Shown piece after piece: positions 22,662-33,510 of a DNA stretch of 64,000 nt. The DNA is from Brachypterus glaber (taxonomy: Eukaryota; Arthropoda; Insecta; Coleoptera; Kateretidae), in assembly GCA_958510825.1 (NCBI GenBank), contig OY294044.1, forward strand, positions 101,222,893 to 101,286,892, given 5' to 3'. The notes below the pieces were generated by a model. That model saw only the letters and a list, made by a program, of their open reading frames with translations, made no database searches and was not told the DNA's origin. Position numbers and translations under genes: made by a program. Each line of letters opens with the position of its first letter. The first letter of the stretch is position 1.

Positions 22662-23813
22662 CTTTTTCTAGATACAATCCTAAAAATTATTAAGCTTACC
22701 AGCGTAAAAGAGCTATTAAGTTTTTTAGAAACTTCGGTATTTTTAAAATAAAATTTGAGAGTTTTTTCTAAGACAAATCGATTTTAATTATTTTTAATAA
22801 ACCTAAGTATTTTTGAGGGATGGAGATTTATTTGTTTTACTTTCGAGTATGGCCATTTAAAAACGCTTATTTTGTGATTTTTTTCTTATTAATAATGTCT
22901 AAAAAAGCATATTTTCCGTCTCGCCCATGTTGATTTAAAGTGCCCATCCTAAATTTCCGTCTCTCGACGAAAAAATAATAAAAAAAACAGACGCTATCGT
23001 CGTAACAATTGAACGTCGGGCGTCGGGTCGTGTATTATGACAGCCAGGAGGGTGAGTTTGCCAAATATTGACATAATCACCGTATTAAATAGTGTTTATT
23101 TTAGTTTCGAAGGTAGAAAATTTCGCTTTTGGAAATTAATGTTTTGTGGACATAGAAGCGGGAACATTTACTATGAAAAGTGTTTTCTTTTTCTTGAAAT
23201 TAATTTTGCCTAAATAAGTTTTCCTGGTAAATGGAATAGTAAAATTTAATATTAGGCAAATTGTAAATATCGAGGTAACTATGGAAGGTCAAAATAATTC
23301 CAATAATTTTAAATTGCATCTTCATCATCGGCATCATCATCATTTCATCATTCATCTTTGATGAAAAAAAAATACATAAAAGTTATAAATTTTTATTAAA
23401 TGAAAAAAAAACGAAAATGTATTTAAACATTGTGAATCTTTTATAATATTTTTTCTATTTTGCGACTCTTATAAGCTCATAATCACACGAATTTTGCGTG
23501 TTCTTATAGGCCCATAAGAGGTATCTACTTTTTTTTCTGTTGGGTTGGCAACATACAGAAGCCTATCTCTTGACGTTTTGCGTGCAAATGTCAATGTCGA
23601 TTTAAAAATTTTTTGCAAAATTTTGTGTTTGGGTTATTTTTTACCGTGTTAAAATTGTGGACTGGTTAATTGCAGTGAAAAAGGAAGAGATGACTGTAAA
23701 ATATATCAAAATATCATTTTTTCTTAAAATTTTAAACATAGTGTAAACTGTAATTCCAACCCAAAACAAAAATCCCTAAAACAGTCATCAATTTAAATGT
23801 AAGTTTTTCAAAT
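22662..23813. other. No gene recognised; CpG-richer island at 22990-23060
   Basis: The stretch GTCGTAACAATTGAACGTCG and the following GGGTCGTG is CpG-rich in AT-rich DNA. It leads to ATGACAGCCAGGAGG directly followed by GTGAGT (23053), a good donor match. This could be a small first exon, but five codons are too little to call a gene. 23310-23360 has CATCAT-type simple repeats. Confidence 0.3.
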
Positions 23814-23974
23814 TTTAGAGCAAAATAGAAAAAATTGTATAAAGCACTCGTTTCATAACACGTTTTTAGAGCACTAGTACTTTAGAAGACTCGCCGCAAG
23901 CGGCTCGTTTTCTAAACTTATACTCGTGCGCTAAAAACGTATGTTATGAAACTAGTACTTTAATATACTATAAA
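23814..23974. mobile_element. ~160-bp palindromic MITE-like repeat (GAGCCGC hairpin family), copy 2
   Basis: It is the inverse of 1801-1960, including AATTGTATAAAGCACTCGTT, the hairpin CTCGCCGCAAGCGGCTCG and ATGAAACTAGTACTTTAATA. The central stem is more perfect here than in copy 1. Confidence 0.8.
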
Positions 23975-24535
23975 AGTAAAGACAATATTTCAAGGGGGCC
24001 GCCTGCCCCCCAGTTATGAGTCCATTTGGTTTGGATGAATCGCTTCTGTTGACCCTTCAAACCCCTTAATGTTTTATCAATGTTGAAGATTGTAAACAAA
24101 TAAAAACACAAAAACCTTCGTATATTGAAATCGATATCAATTTCTAAATTGAACACGTGCCCTAAAAAACAATATTTTAGTCAGTGTCAATATTTAGGCA
24201 GACCCTTCCTTCATACCAGAGTTGGCCTAGCATTTGATGCGCCCGAAGAAAAAGTAGGTAATAAAGTGAACCAGCCATCAAATGAGCGAGAATACTTTCT
24301 CATTAAAAAAGTTATGTCCAGAAACAATTTATTTTATTTTGGGGACAGGAAGGGGGGTCATGAAAAAATTAGTAGAGGAGGTGGTGCAAAAGTGGAAACC
24401 CAGTTTGTTTTTAATTTGTATTAAGTCAGTAATGTTACAATGTTAGAAATAGGGGACCATAAGACACATGTGCAAAAACCATGCACTTTAAAAATAAAAA
24501 AATATTTGGCTAACTATATTTTTCAAATTTTGAAG
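23975..24535. other. No recognised gene
   Basis: It has two short overlapping open frames on opposite strands (23968-24156 minus, 24125-24424 plus) without recognisable motifs. Both are likely chance. Confidence 0.35.
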
Positions 24536-24905
24536 AAAGTGCGGGTAATGTGGACACCCTAAAATTGCAGTAAATCAATGTGTAAACACATAAAGATGTT
24601 GGAATATTGAACTTTAGGCATTATTTTCTTTTTATATATTCTTTTATTTATAGAAAACAATATTCGTTCATAAGAAAATACAACAAAATTTTTTAATTGA
24701 TTACAAAAGTTAAAAGTTACAAAGTAAAAAGTTTCATATTTCATATTTCCGGCATCCCACTTCTTTAAAAGAGCCTGTCGCTTCGGCCCGATGTGCTTCC
24801 GCGGCATCTAAAATAGAAGCACATGAAGAGTTAGAAACAATCCACCTGATGTGGAAACGTTTCCACATTGCCCTCATCCACATGTTTCCAAGTTACCCGC
24901 ACTTT
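24536..24905 (-). mobile_element. ~370-bp TIR element retaining the start of a transposase gene
   Basis: The ends AAAGTGCGGGTAATGTGGA and TTCCAAGTTACCCGCACTTT are inverted repeats of about 20 bp. Additional GTGGAAAC motifs lie near the right end (24850-24890). The minus strand carries the transposase-like N-terminus described separately. This is the layout of a MITE made by internal deletion of an autonomous element. A flanking TA duplication is not clear. Confidence 0.75.
24740..24807 (-). pseudogene. N-terminal fragment of a probable pogo-like transposase
   Basis: Starting at ATG 24807 on the minus strand, the peptide MPRKHIGPKRQALLKKWDAG followed by NMK uses GC-richer codons than the surrounding sequence. 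Many pogo/Tigger-type (CENP-B-like) transposases and domesticated relatives begin with a basic MPRK segment followed by a helix leading into a psq-type HTH. After about 22 residues the frame turns AT-rich and loses any resemblance, so only the start is kept. TTTTAG immediately precedes the ATG and could be a splice acceptor. Family assignment is inference from about 22 residues. Confidence 0.5.
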
Positions 24906-26683
24906 AGTCAAACTGGATTTTACGAGTTAAGTCAAGAAAACGTTAGCTTATAATTCATTAAAATCCAACAATACCTTCCCTATAACTTCCTTTTCCAATA
25001 CTCTGATACGCATTAGCCTCATGTTTCCACATTTGCACCCCCTCCTCTAACAAAATATTTTGTATATTTTTTTTTTACTTTTTGAGTTGCTTTTAAATTT
25101 TTCTAATGTGAATAATGAAAACGATATGTCCAGAAATATTTTTTTACATTTTGGGGGAGGTGGTTGGAAAAAAATGATAATTACATTTTTTATGTAATTT
25201 TATTTTACATTTTATGTGGTTTTTAAATTGTTCTTTCTTTAAAAAATATATTTTATGAAAGAATAATTGTAAGATATTATATTATTATATTATAAACAAT
25301 ATAAAAAAACACCAAAAAGTGCAAATGCAAGAAAGCTTTAGCCCCGAACGCGACAATTTTTACAATTTTTACGTTTAATTTTTAAAAATAAAAGAAAACC
25401 TAAAAAAGCCCCAGAAAAAATTTACGAATTTGAGGATCTATAGTTTATATGGCCCATTTGGAAAAGGGCCTGCATATTTGCTAGTTCTGCTGACCATAAA
25501 ATAAAAAAAAAATAAGAAAAACCTAGGCAGGTCTGTAGACCATATATGATCCACGAAAAACGGCCTGCATATTTGCTTGTTTTGGCTCCCTTATCGTTTT
25601 AAGGGAGTAAAAAATTTTTAGATTTTCTTATAGGATTTTAGGATTTCTGGGGGGGAGGGGTGCTACAGGGTACCCCTCTGGATACGCCCTTGCATTAGAG
25701 TTTAACCCCATTTTTACCTTCTTACCGCTTATCGTTCACCCCCATAATCTAACCAGCTCTTCTAAAGAATAAGAAACAATACTCAAAAAAACGGTTGTCG
25801 ATATCTTTTCTAGAAATTGAGTTATTCAAACAAGAAGGTCTAAAGCGTTGAGAAATTAAAAAAAAAATCATGGACAAATATTTTGACTTCTAGCTGATAC
25901 ATCGGCACTAAGTGCCGACGCAAATATAGAGAAAAATTTATAAAAGTATAAGAATTATGTGAATGAAGAACTTTTTTATAACAGTTTGTATTAAAACGTT
26001 GACTTTTTGGCCTTTATGTTAATTTTTCCTGCATAATTTCACCGTCATAACGGTGCAATTTAACTCAGTTGTGTAGACTTTTTGCAAAGTGAAATATTTA
26101 GTAAGAAAATAATTCCATTGACAATTCAAAATAAAAGCGGAAAAAGAATTACGATATCTTTCTAAGGAATCCATGGAAGGAATACAAATGGTTCATTAGC
26201 TACATGATGCAACTTAAGAGCCCTGAGATTGCCGTAAATTCACTAAGAAAGAAATAGGAAAAATAAGTTAAATATTAAGAAATATTGCTGCCAACAAAAC
26301 GAAAACAAACGCAAGACAAAAAGTTATTTCCAATTCTTTTTTCCAAAAATATGTAAGATAAACTTTGTGCAGAATCTATATGAGTAAAAAATTGAATCAA
26401 GGCAGCTATGATTAGTGATTTAAAAATAAATTTTAGTACCTAATATTTTTGTTACACATAGTGATTTTGATCATTTTTTTAAACTGACTGTCATCTTACA
26501 AATAATTTCAAGAACATGTTTTTTAAAAACTTTGTTTAAATTCGTTAAACTCAATTATCTCTAAGTAGATATCCCTACAATCATTTAAAGTTATGTAACG
26601 TTTTCTAGATATAAAGAATTACTTGGACCAAATCGTAAAAACATTTAAATGTTCTAGAGGCAATAGACCTAAGATAGGGGTAG
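24906..26683. other. No gene; repeat piece and hairpin at 25680-25935
   Basis: 25686-25935 matches 48160-48465 (ACCCCC.T.ATCTAA.CAGCTCTTC, AAGAAACAATA, and the terminal hairpin). The hairpin TCGGCACTAAGTGCCGA is at 25902-25918. The rest is AT-rich with no supportable feature. Confidence 0.5.
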
Positions 26684-26687
26684 ATAT

Positions 26688-27827
26688 CGTCGGCTTACAA
26701 GTAAAGAGCACTAAGTCCAAAAACATGGTTTTAAGATATTGACAAATTTAACTTTCATTGTTGTTTTTTAATTTTTGTAATAATTGTTTTTGGAAAAAAA
26801 ACTACCGCAAATTGCAATGACATGTTTGGACATAATAATGTATCATTTGCAGTTAAATAAAGAAAAATTGAAGTAGTTTAATTCAGCTAAATTTGATAAA
26901 AGACATGGATTTTTTACTTGTAGGCCCACGACGTCGGCTTACAAGTAAAGAGCAAAAGTCAATAAAATAATATAAAAAACAACTATTTAAAATTAAAACC
27001 CTTGTATTAATTAAACGTAATGAATAACTATAAAGTAGAAAACAAGATGTTTACATAAATTTTCAAAAACTAGATTTTTAAAAGAAGGGTTTGGACTTTT
27101 TGATTGTTTAAAGAACGTTTCCAAAATTAATAATAATAATTAATTAGTATTAATTATATGAAACTGCTTACTATGCCAGAACTAAGACAGTTTTCAGATG
27201 CCATCAAAGAAGCATCTCCTAAAGTCAATAATTATAATGAATCATTATTAATGATAAAACAATTCACCGTGCAACACCCCTCAGAAATGCATCGAGACTT
27301 TGAAGGCTTCAAATTTAGTTTTGAAATATTATCTGATAATAAAAAAACCAATGCAAATGAAAATTAAATTATTACCTACACATCGAAAGCACACGTAAAA
27401 AGCATTGTCATTTTACAGGTAAAGTTCTATTTCTCTGTTCTGTCTCTATTCCATCAACTTTACCAGAGCAAAATTTGAATGCGTTTGTCAATAAAATAAA
27501 TAACGCGATATTGTATCATATAAATGATTCAAGCAATCATATTTTTATAAATTAACTCTTTTTAGAAAGTCGCTTAGTGCAGAAACATTTGAAATAATCT
27601 ACAAGTAAAACGCACTAAGTGCACTAAGTGATTTAGTGCCTATTGCCAGATAAAATTTTAATCAAAATCAAATTGGCGCGTTTTGTATAGTGGGTAACTC
27701 CCTTGGCAGTCCACCTAGAAGTTAGTTCGGTTTACCTATACATAGATCATCAAAAATTAATTACAGTGCCATTAAAATCCCATTTTTGCAAAAAAGTGAC
27801 TTAGTGCCTTTTACTTGTAAGCCGACG
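26688..27827 (+). mobile_element. TIR element(s) CGTCGGCTTACAAGTAAA, 1,140 bp, with ATAT at both ends
   Basis: The left end CGTCGGCTTACAAGTAAAGA (26688) is mirrored by CTTTTACTTGTAAGCCGACG (ends 27827). ATAT lies immediately outside on both sides (26684-26687, 27828-27831) and is either a 4-bp target duplication or part of the TIR. At 26919-26958 a right end and a left end abut (TTTTTACTTGTAGGCCCACG then ACGTCGGCTTACAAGTAA), so there are two units: 26688-~26931, and ~26932-27827 with the ORFs. Confidence 0.85.
27158..27555 (+). pseudogene. Unrecognised two-part ORF inside a TIR element
   Basis: 27158-27367 encodes 69 residues beginning MKLLTMPELRQFSDAIKEAS and containing QFTVQHPSEMHRDFEGFKF. 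It overlaps a second frame, open from 27361 to the TAA at 27553-27555, with YLHIESTRKKHCHFTGKVLF and then PEQNLNAFVNKINNAILYH. Both parts have balanced, protein-like composition unlike the AT-driven frames around them. They may be one coding region broken by a frameshift, or two exons: TTTTACAG at about 27411-27418 looks like a splice acceptor. No family recognised. Location between terminal repeats suggests a transposon protein or captured host sequence. Confidence 0.4.
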
Positions 27828-28095
27828 ATATAAAAACTTAGTTTACCCCACTGAAAAAATTAAAAATCGGACAGATTTGGATTTATCTAAATTATAGTTT
27901 TACTATTTATCTCAGAAGATGCCATCCAACCTTTTAAAAACATAATTTAATATAAAATGTCATAAAACTAAATAATAATTAGCAATAAAATGTTTTTGGC
28001 CTTCGTCCTTATATTATAAACAATTAAATTATCGAGATTTAATTACTTGTTAACCTATTAGTAAATAAATTTTATAAATCTATTATAATTAAATT

Positions 28096-28372
28096 ACACA
28101 GCCACACATAAAAAAAATTATATCCAGAGACTAGACCAATGAATTTTTATATTTTTGGGGTGGCTGAAACCGAATCTGAGAATTGCTCCATTAGATCCCA
28201 ATTTTTTTCTACCCATAAAAACATTTAAGGAATTTTCGCACCCTTTTTTAGGTGTAGAAAATAATTGTGACCTGTTGGATCAATTCTGAGGTCAGATTCA
28301 GTTTCAGTGACCCCGAAAATATAAAAATGCGTTGGTCTAGTCCCTGGCACTTCTTTTTTTTTTTTGGTTGGC
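28096..28372. mobile_element. ~277-bp foldback element, related to the arms at 10.8-15.6 kb
   Basis: The left arm AGACTAGACCAATGAATTTT, TTTTTGGGGTGGCTGAAACC is the inverse of the right arm CAGTGACCCCGAAAATATAA, GCGTTGGTCTAGTCCCTGGC. The words GCTGAAACCGAATCTGA and GTCC-TGGCAC are also the signature of the 10855-11110 arms. A third, partial arm lies at 28385-28465. Confidence 0.8.
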
Positions 28373-28384
28373 TATGCACAGCAA

Positions 28385-28465
28385 CCCAAAAAAAAATTAT
28401 GTGCCAGAAACTAGACCCACTCATTTTTATATTTTCGGGGTAGCTGAATCCGAGATCAGAATGGA
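28385..28465 (+). repeat. Solo arm of the same foldback family
   Basis: GTGCCAGAAACTAGACCCAC, then TTTTTATATTTTCGGGGTAG and CTGAATCCGAGATCAGAA, matches the arms of 28096-28372 and ends without a partner. Confidence 0.7.
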
Positions 28466-30070
28466 TATTAATTTTTTATTTGTGTGACTGTGTTATAATT
28501 ATTAATTAATTTATTATTTAGGCGCAGAAATATTTAGGGCTACTATATTATGTACAGAAAAACAATTATAGGATGAACAATTTTTGTTAAAAACCAATAC
28601 AAAAATTTAAATTATGCTTAACATCCTACCGAATTCCTTCTACAAAATATTTATTTGTACATGAACTTTCGAGATTTTTGTTTGAGTTTTCAACATAAAA
28701 ACATCTATAATTTTTGGGAATTTAGAAAAGATTTCTAAAATTTCTAAAAATTTTGTATTCGTTAAGATTTTTGAAAGATTTTTAGTAGAATTCCGAAAAA
28801 TTTTTCACTGACTAGGGATTTTTTTAGGATATCGTGGTGACAAACTTTCCTCGACAGGCCGACGACATATTAACAGCTTTTTTTTAATGAATTTTTTGTG
28901 TATAAAACGAGAAACTTAAAAAAAGCAATACATTTATTTTTAGGTACTAACTGAAAACTTTCCTTTGTGGAAAGTAAAAGTTAAAAATGCCTTATTTCGC
29001 TGACTCTTATTGCTTGTTCAGGGCTAAACAGGAACATTTAAAATATAAATTAATAATTTCAATGTAGTTTTGGCATAGTATACACTGTAAAATATAGTGT
29101 AAAATTTGGCTTAAATTTTAACGTAATATTACCACAGTAGTCATGTAATATAGAAAACTTTTAAAATAGTTTAAAGTATTTATAATGTAATAATTTTCGT
29201 TATAAATAATGTAAAATTTTACATTGCTAATAATGTAATACTCGTACACTCAAAACAATTTCCAATTATCTAGCTTAGTTCTGTGTAAAATAAAAGGTAA
29301 GTACAACCTGTTAGTTTGTGGTGTATGCAAATTTCAATTAAATTCTTTAAGGAAATATAATCTTTATCATGATGCAGTATATTCATAGAAATTAGGTTAG
29401 CCTAAGTAATGTCAGATTTATTTGCTTGCAACAAAAATTTAATTTGAAATTTTTAAAGTACCTACTTAGGTATAATTATTACAAAAGTCATGTTCTTAGA
29501 AAAAATTCTGAAACCCCAAAAGTGAATAAATCTGACACAGTGAGGTATGTCAAATTCAGAACTGTAATATTTCTACAATTTAAAACACTTTTGCACCCAT
29601 ATTAAAAATAATGTTTTTTTTATTTGTCCAGTCAGTGGCTGTACGTCATAATTTTTTTAAATCCATTTTTTCGCAATCATTTTATAGGGGTCACATAATA
29701 CCTACATTCCCAGAATAAAAAAAAACTTTTGGAATAACCTACCGACAGACAAACATACAGACATGTCTGTCTGTAGACAGACAGATAAGAACGAGGACTG
29801 CAGTATTGCAGTACCATGTGATGAGGACAAACAAAGAGATGAACCAAGATAATTTAAACATTAATTGAAAAAACCTTGCCTACAGACCCTTTTGTCAATG
29901 TACCTAACTTAATTTGGAGTATTTTTTTAGGGGCAAACCACATTTGAAAAACATCCGGTATGTTATAATATATTATATGTATATTATAAAATAGATTTAT
30001 GTAATTATCTATATATAGCTATATAAACTATAGTTTAATCTTATATCCTTCTTGTATATATACATATACA
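28466..30070. other. No gene recognised
   Basis: 29150-29260 has several ATAATGTAATA repeats. 29750-29790 has a CAGACAGA/TCTGTCTG palindrome. CACTGTAAAATATAGTG at 29092 resembles a MITE left end (see findings). Confidence 0.4.
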
Positions 30071-30802
30071 TACAGGGTGATCAATAATTGGCATGCCAAA
30101 ATTTAAGAGGTGATTCTACATCCAAAAATATCAAAAAAAAGTTCCTATAAAGGTAGGTCCGGAAATGAGCCGTAAGGGAGCTAGGGCCCTTTAAAATTGT
30201 AATAAAAATAAGGTTTTTAATTAATAACTCTGGTACCCTTTAAGCTACAGCGACAAGATATTGCATGTATACTAGTATTAATACGAGCAATAATCTTATG
30301 TTAATTTATTTTTTTGTATTTATCCAGAGGCGTGTCTAGACGGACAAAAATGTGAGGCTTAACAAATTTTTGCCCCAAAATATTTTATGTGTATGTTTTT
30401 TGGATTTTTTGTAAAAAATATAGATTCCTTGAGTAAAAATACATAAAAAATGTCAGATAGTGTAACACTGTACGAGCTATTGTTAAAAAAATGCAATTAA
30501 GAGGAAGTAACATTTTGTGCCACCAAAAACGTTACTTTTTAAAAGGCTATTACTCCTTTAATATTAAATTTAGGTGTTTTGGTAAAGAATACTTTTTTGC
30601 TGTTTTAAATGAAGAATCACCCTGTAGCATTAAAATTTTATTGATGCTTTTTTTTTGTTCCCCATTCAATATGTCATCTTCAAAGGACCGTAGCTCCCAT
30701 AGGGCTCATTTCCGGACCAACCTTTATAGGAACTTTTTTTCATTTTTTTGGATGTAGAATCACCTCTTAAATTTTGGCATGGCAGTTATTGATTACCCTG
30801 TT
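30071..30802. mobile_element. Foldback element family F2, copy 3 (uninterrupted)
   Basis: The left arm starts TACAGGGTGATCAATAATTG and the right arm ends AGTTATTGATTACCCTGTTA; both contain TAAGAGGTGATTCTACATCC or its inverse. This copy has an intact core (TAGATTCCTTGAGTAAAAAT) and is the best in-window reference for dating insertions in the 5543 and 19845 copies. Confidence 0.9.
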
Positions 30803-30857
30803 AATACATTTGGTATACTACTTAAACTTGTTTTATTTTAATGTTATATGCTATATA

Positions 30858-31019
30858 AATAGAAATTTTGGATAATTTCAATAGAAATTATCTAAATTTT
30901 CTAAAGCTTGCAAATGTGCAATTTTGAAGTTTTTAGCTATAGATAAAAAAACTTTTAAATTGTAAGTTTGCAAGCTCTAGAAAATTTAGATAATTTCTGT
31001 AGAAATTATCCGAAACTAT
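30858..31019. mobile_element. ~160-bp palindromic element
   Basis: The arm at 30865-30920 (TTTGGATAATTTCAATAGAA ... TTCTAAAGCTTGCAAA) is mirrored by 30968-31016 (TTTGCAAGCTCTAGAAAATT ... ATTATCCGAAA). Arms are about 65-70 bp with few mismatches and a short loop. Confidence 0.8.
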
Positions 31020-31703
31020 AAATTACAAAACTAATAATTAAAATATACATTACGTAGATGGAAAAAAAAACATGATTAATATGGCAAAATGTCGTTATTA
31101 ATATGGTAACATATTACATTACTAGTATACTAAAATATTACATATCGAATATGGTAAATTTTCAGTATTTCTAAGGGCATTAAATAACCAATGCCGGTGA
31201 TGGTAATTTTACACGATTTTTATTTACAGTGTAGTGTCACTAAGTATACTTTTTCAAGAAAAAAATTATTTTTTTTTCTGATATGTTTAGATTTGGAAAT
31301 GGATTTTGAAAAAAAATATATTCTTTACCTTTTTACTTTTATTTACTGTACTTTTTCAATTGAAACATTGCATGCAATTCATTTTTAATTACCCCGAATT
31401 CGTATGCAATTACGAATCTAAATTCATCAAATCATAAACAATATTTATAATGAGAATAAAAGTAAAATAATAAATTTTCTGTAAAAGGCACTGTCCTTGG
31501 TTTAAAATAAATTCATAGAAAAAATTAGAAACCATGAAAATCGAAAATGCCAAACAATAATCTCTGATTCACTACAACATGGATCTTGACGCAATTTTGC
31601 AATTAAAATCAAGGTTGGCCAATTTTGCTATGACCGCGATTACTTCACTCCATACAATTAACTAAATATATTTTATATAAAGCCACTAATAGTCTAAATA
31701 CTG

Positions 31704-32120
31704 CACGGAAAGAAATTAGTGGGCTCTGCGCTATACATTATAAGATATTTGGTAACAGTGGCAAATTATAGTGATTTAAGCTATAGATTATAAGGGACAC
31801 AATAACTAATACTGTTAAAAATAAATTGGAAACGATTATATATATTACAGACACGATTATATTTATTACAGGCACCATTATAAATTTACAGAAATTTTAT
31901 TATATTATAAAAATTATTAGCAATAATTAAGCAATTAAGCTATAAATGCCATACTATTTGTTATATTTTATTATTCACTAAACAATTAAAGTATTTCATA
32001 TAAATTTTTACACTGACTGCCATAATTGTAAGAGAAAGCCTTGTATTTATATAATAAGCGATTATAATTTGCTTGGTATGTGTGTTATAGCGCTCCTAGC
32101 TATAATTTTTTTTTTCCGTG
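31704..32120 (-). mobile_element. TA-type MITE CACGGAAA, copy 1 (417 bp)
   Basis: It is bounded by CACGGAAA and TTTCCGTG. The whole element is the inverse of 33874-34297 at high identity. Here the flanking dinucleotides are TG on both sides (31702-31703, 32121-32122), while the other copy has TA, as expected for a Tc1/mariner-type target. Confidence 0.85.
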
Positions 32121-32155
32121 TGGTAAAATTTTTTATTTCATTATTTTCTCCCGGC

Positions 32156-33375
32156 TGAAGTTTATACATGGTGTCCCGAAATGATGAGGGTTATTCTACA
32201 TAAGAAAATTTGACAAAAAGTTCTTATAAAAATATTTCTAAAAATGCGTCGTAAGGGAGCTAAGCCCCTTTAAAAGTGGCTAAAAAATTCGGTTTTTATT
32301 TAATAACTCAGGGACTTTTTGAGATATAGTAACGAGGTTTTGCACCTAAACTAATCTTAATAAGGCCCATCTTCATATGCTATATTTCATGTAGTTATTT
32401 TAACCAGGGGTGTGCGAAATGGCGGGGGGGCTTATCAGTTTTTTGTCCCAAACTTTTTTCTATGTATTTTATTTTTGGAATATGATTCCTCAGGTCAAAA
32501 TACATAAAAAGCTCTTATTGTAATACTGTAAGATTAACCTTTCTCGAGAAAAAAATATTTTAAGGTGAAATTTCACGGTTCGAGGATGAAAAATTAAATA
32601 CTTAAAATGTTGAAAACCGAAATTTTAATGATACGGTTGATGTACGTCATAAACTAAGAAAAAGAACTCATATACAGGTACTTCCAAAAATTAAACCATA
32701 GGGAGCTAAACTTCGGTTTTCAACATTTTCACTATTTAATTTTTCGTCCTCGAACCGTGAAATTTCACCTTCAAATGTTTATTTTGTTGTGACAAATAAA
32801 TTTTATTTCTGTCAAATAAACTGTTTTTTTTCCCATTAGCAAATCATTTTGAAATTAAAATATTTATTTACATGAACTAAATATTTGACTCAAATAAAAT
32901 TAGTTAAAACCAAATAATTTAATTGTCCATATCCAAATAAATCTTTTTTATCAGTGTATAGTATCAGCAGGAGTAACTTTTTTTATGTATTTTGACCTGA
33001 GGAATCATATTCCAAAAATAAAATCACAAAAAAGTTACAAAGAAAAAAGTTTGGAACAAAAACTGATAAGCCTTTTCCCCCATTTCGCACAACCCTGGTA
33101 AAAATAAGTACATGAAAATAACATACGAAGATGGGTGTTATTAAGATTAGTTTACGTGCAAAACCTTGTTGCTATATCTGAGGTATAATATCTCAAAGGG
33201 TTTCCGAGTAACTGAATAAAAATCGAATTTTTTAGCCACTTTCAAAGGGGCATAGCTCCCTTACGACGCATTTTTAGAAATATTTTTATAGAAACTTTTT
33301 ATCATATTTTTTTATGTAGAATCACCCCGAAGGTTTTTTGCTCATCATTTCCGGACACCCTGTATATGAAGTTTA
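32156..33375. mobile_element. Foldback element family F1, complete copy with direct-repeat flanks
   Basis: The direct repeat TGAAGTTTA lies at 32156-32164 and 33367-33375. With symmetrical ends TATACATGGTGTCC/GGACACCCTGTATA the duplication is 7 bp (TGAAGTT); with the shorter left end it is 9 bp. The arms (32163-32650 and 32700-33366) each hold the shared core. The segment 32780-32960 is not palindromic and appears to be extra sequence. No coding capacity. Confidence 0.85.
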
Positions 33376-33510
33376 CATTTAAATTAAGCTATTTCCAATT
33401 AGCCAGGTTCTGGATCCGGTTTCTTTGGATACTGGAAGCCCCAAAAAGGTGGTGAATTGGGGTACCCGAAAAATCAATTTGAACTTACCGAGTCACATTA
33501 CCTACCTTTA

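Noticed and set aside
25902..25918. Hairpin TCGGCACTAAGTGCCGA (and 48424-48460) as a Helitron 3' end
   Set aside because: A Helitron 3' hairpin should be followed within about 10-12 bases by CTRR at the terminus. Neither copy has it, and no Helicase/Rep coding sequence is visible.
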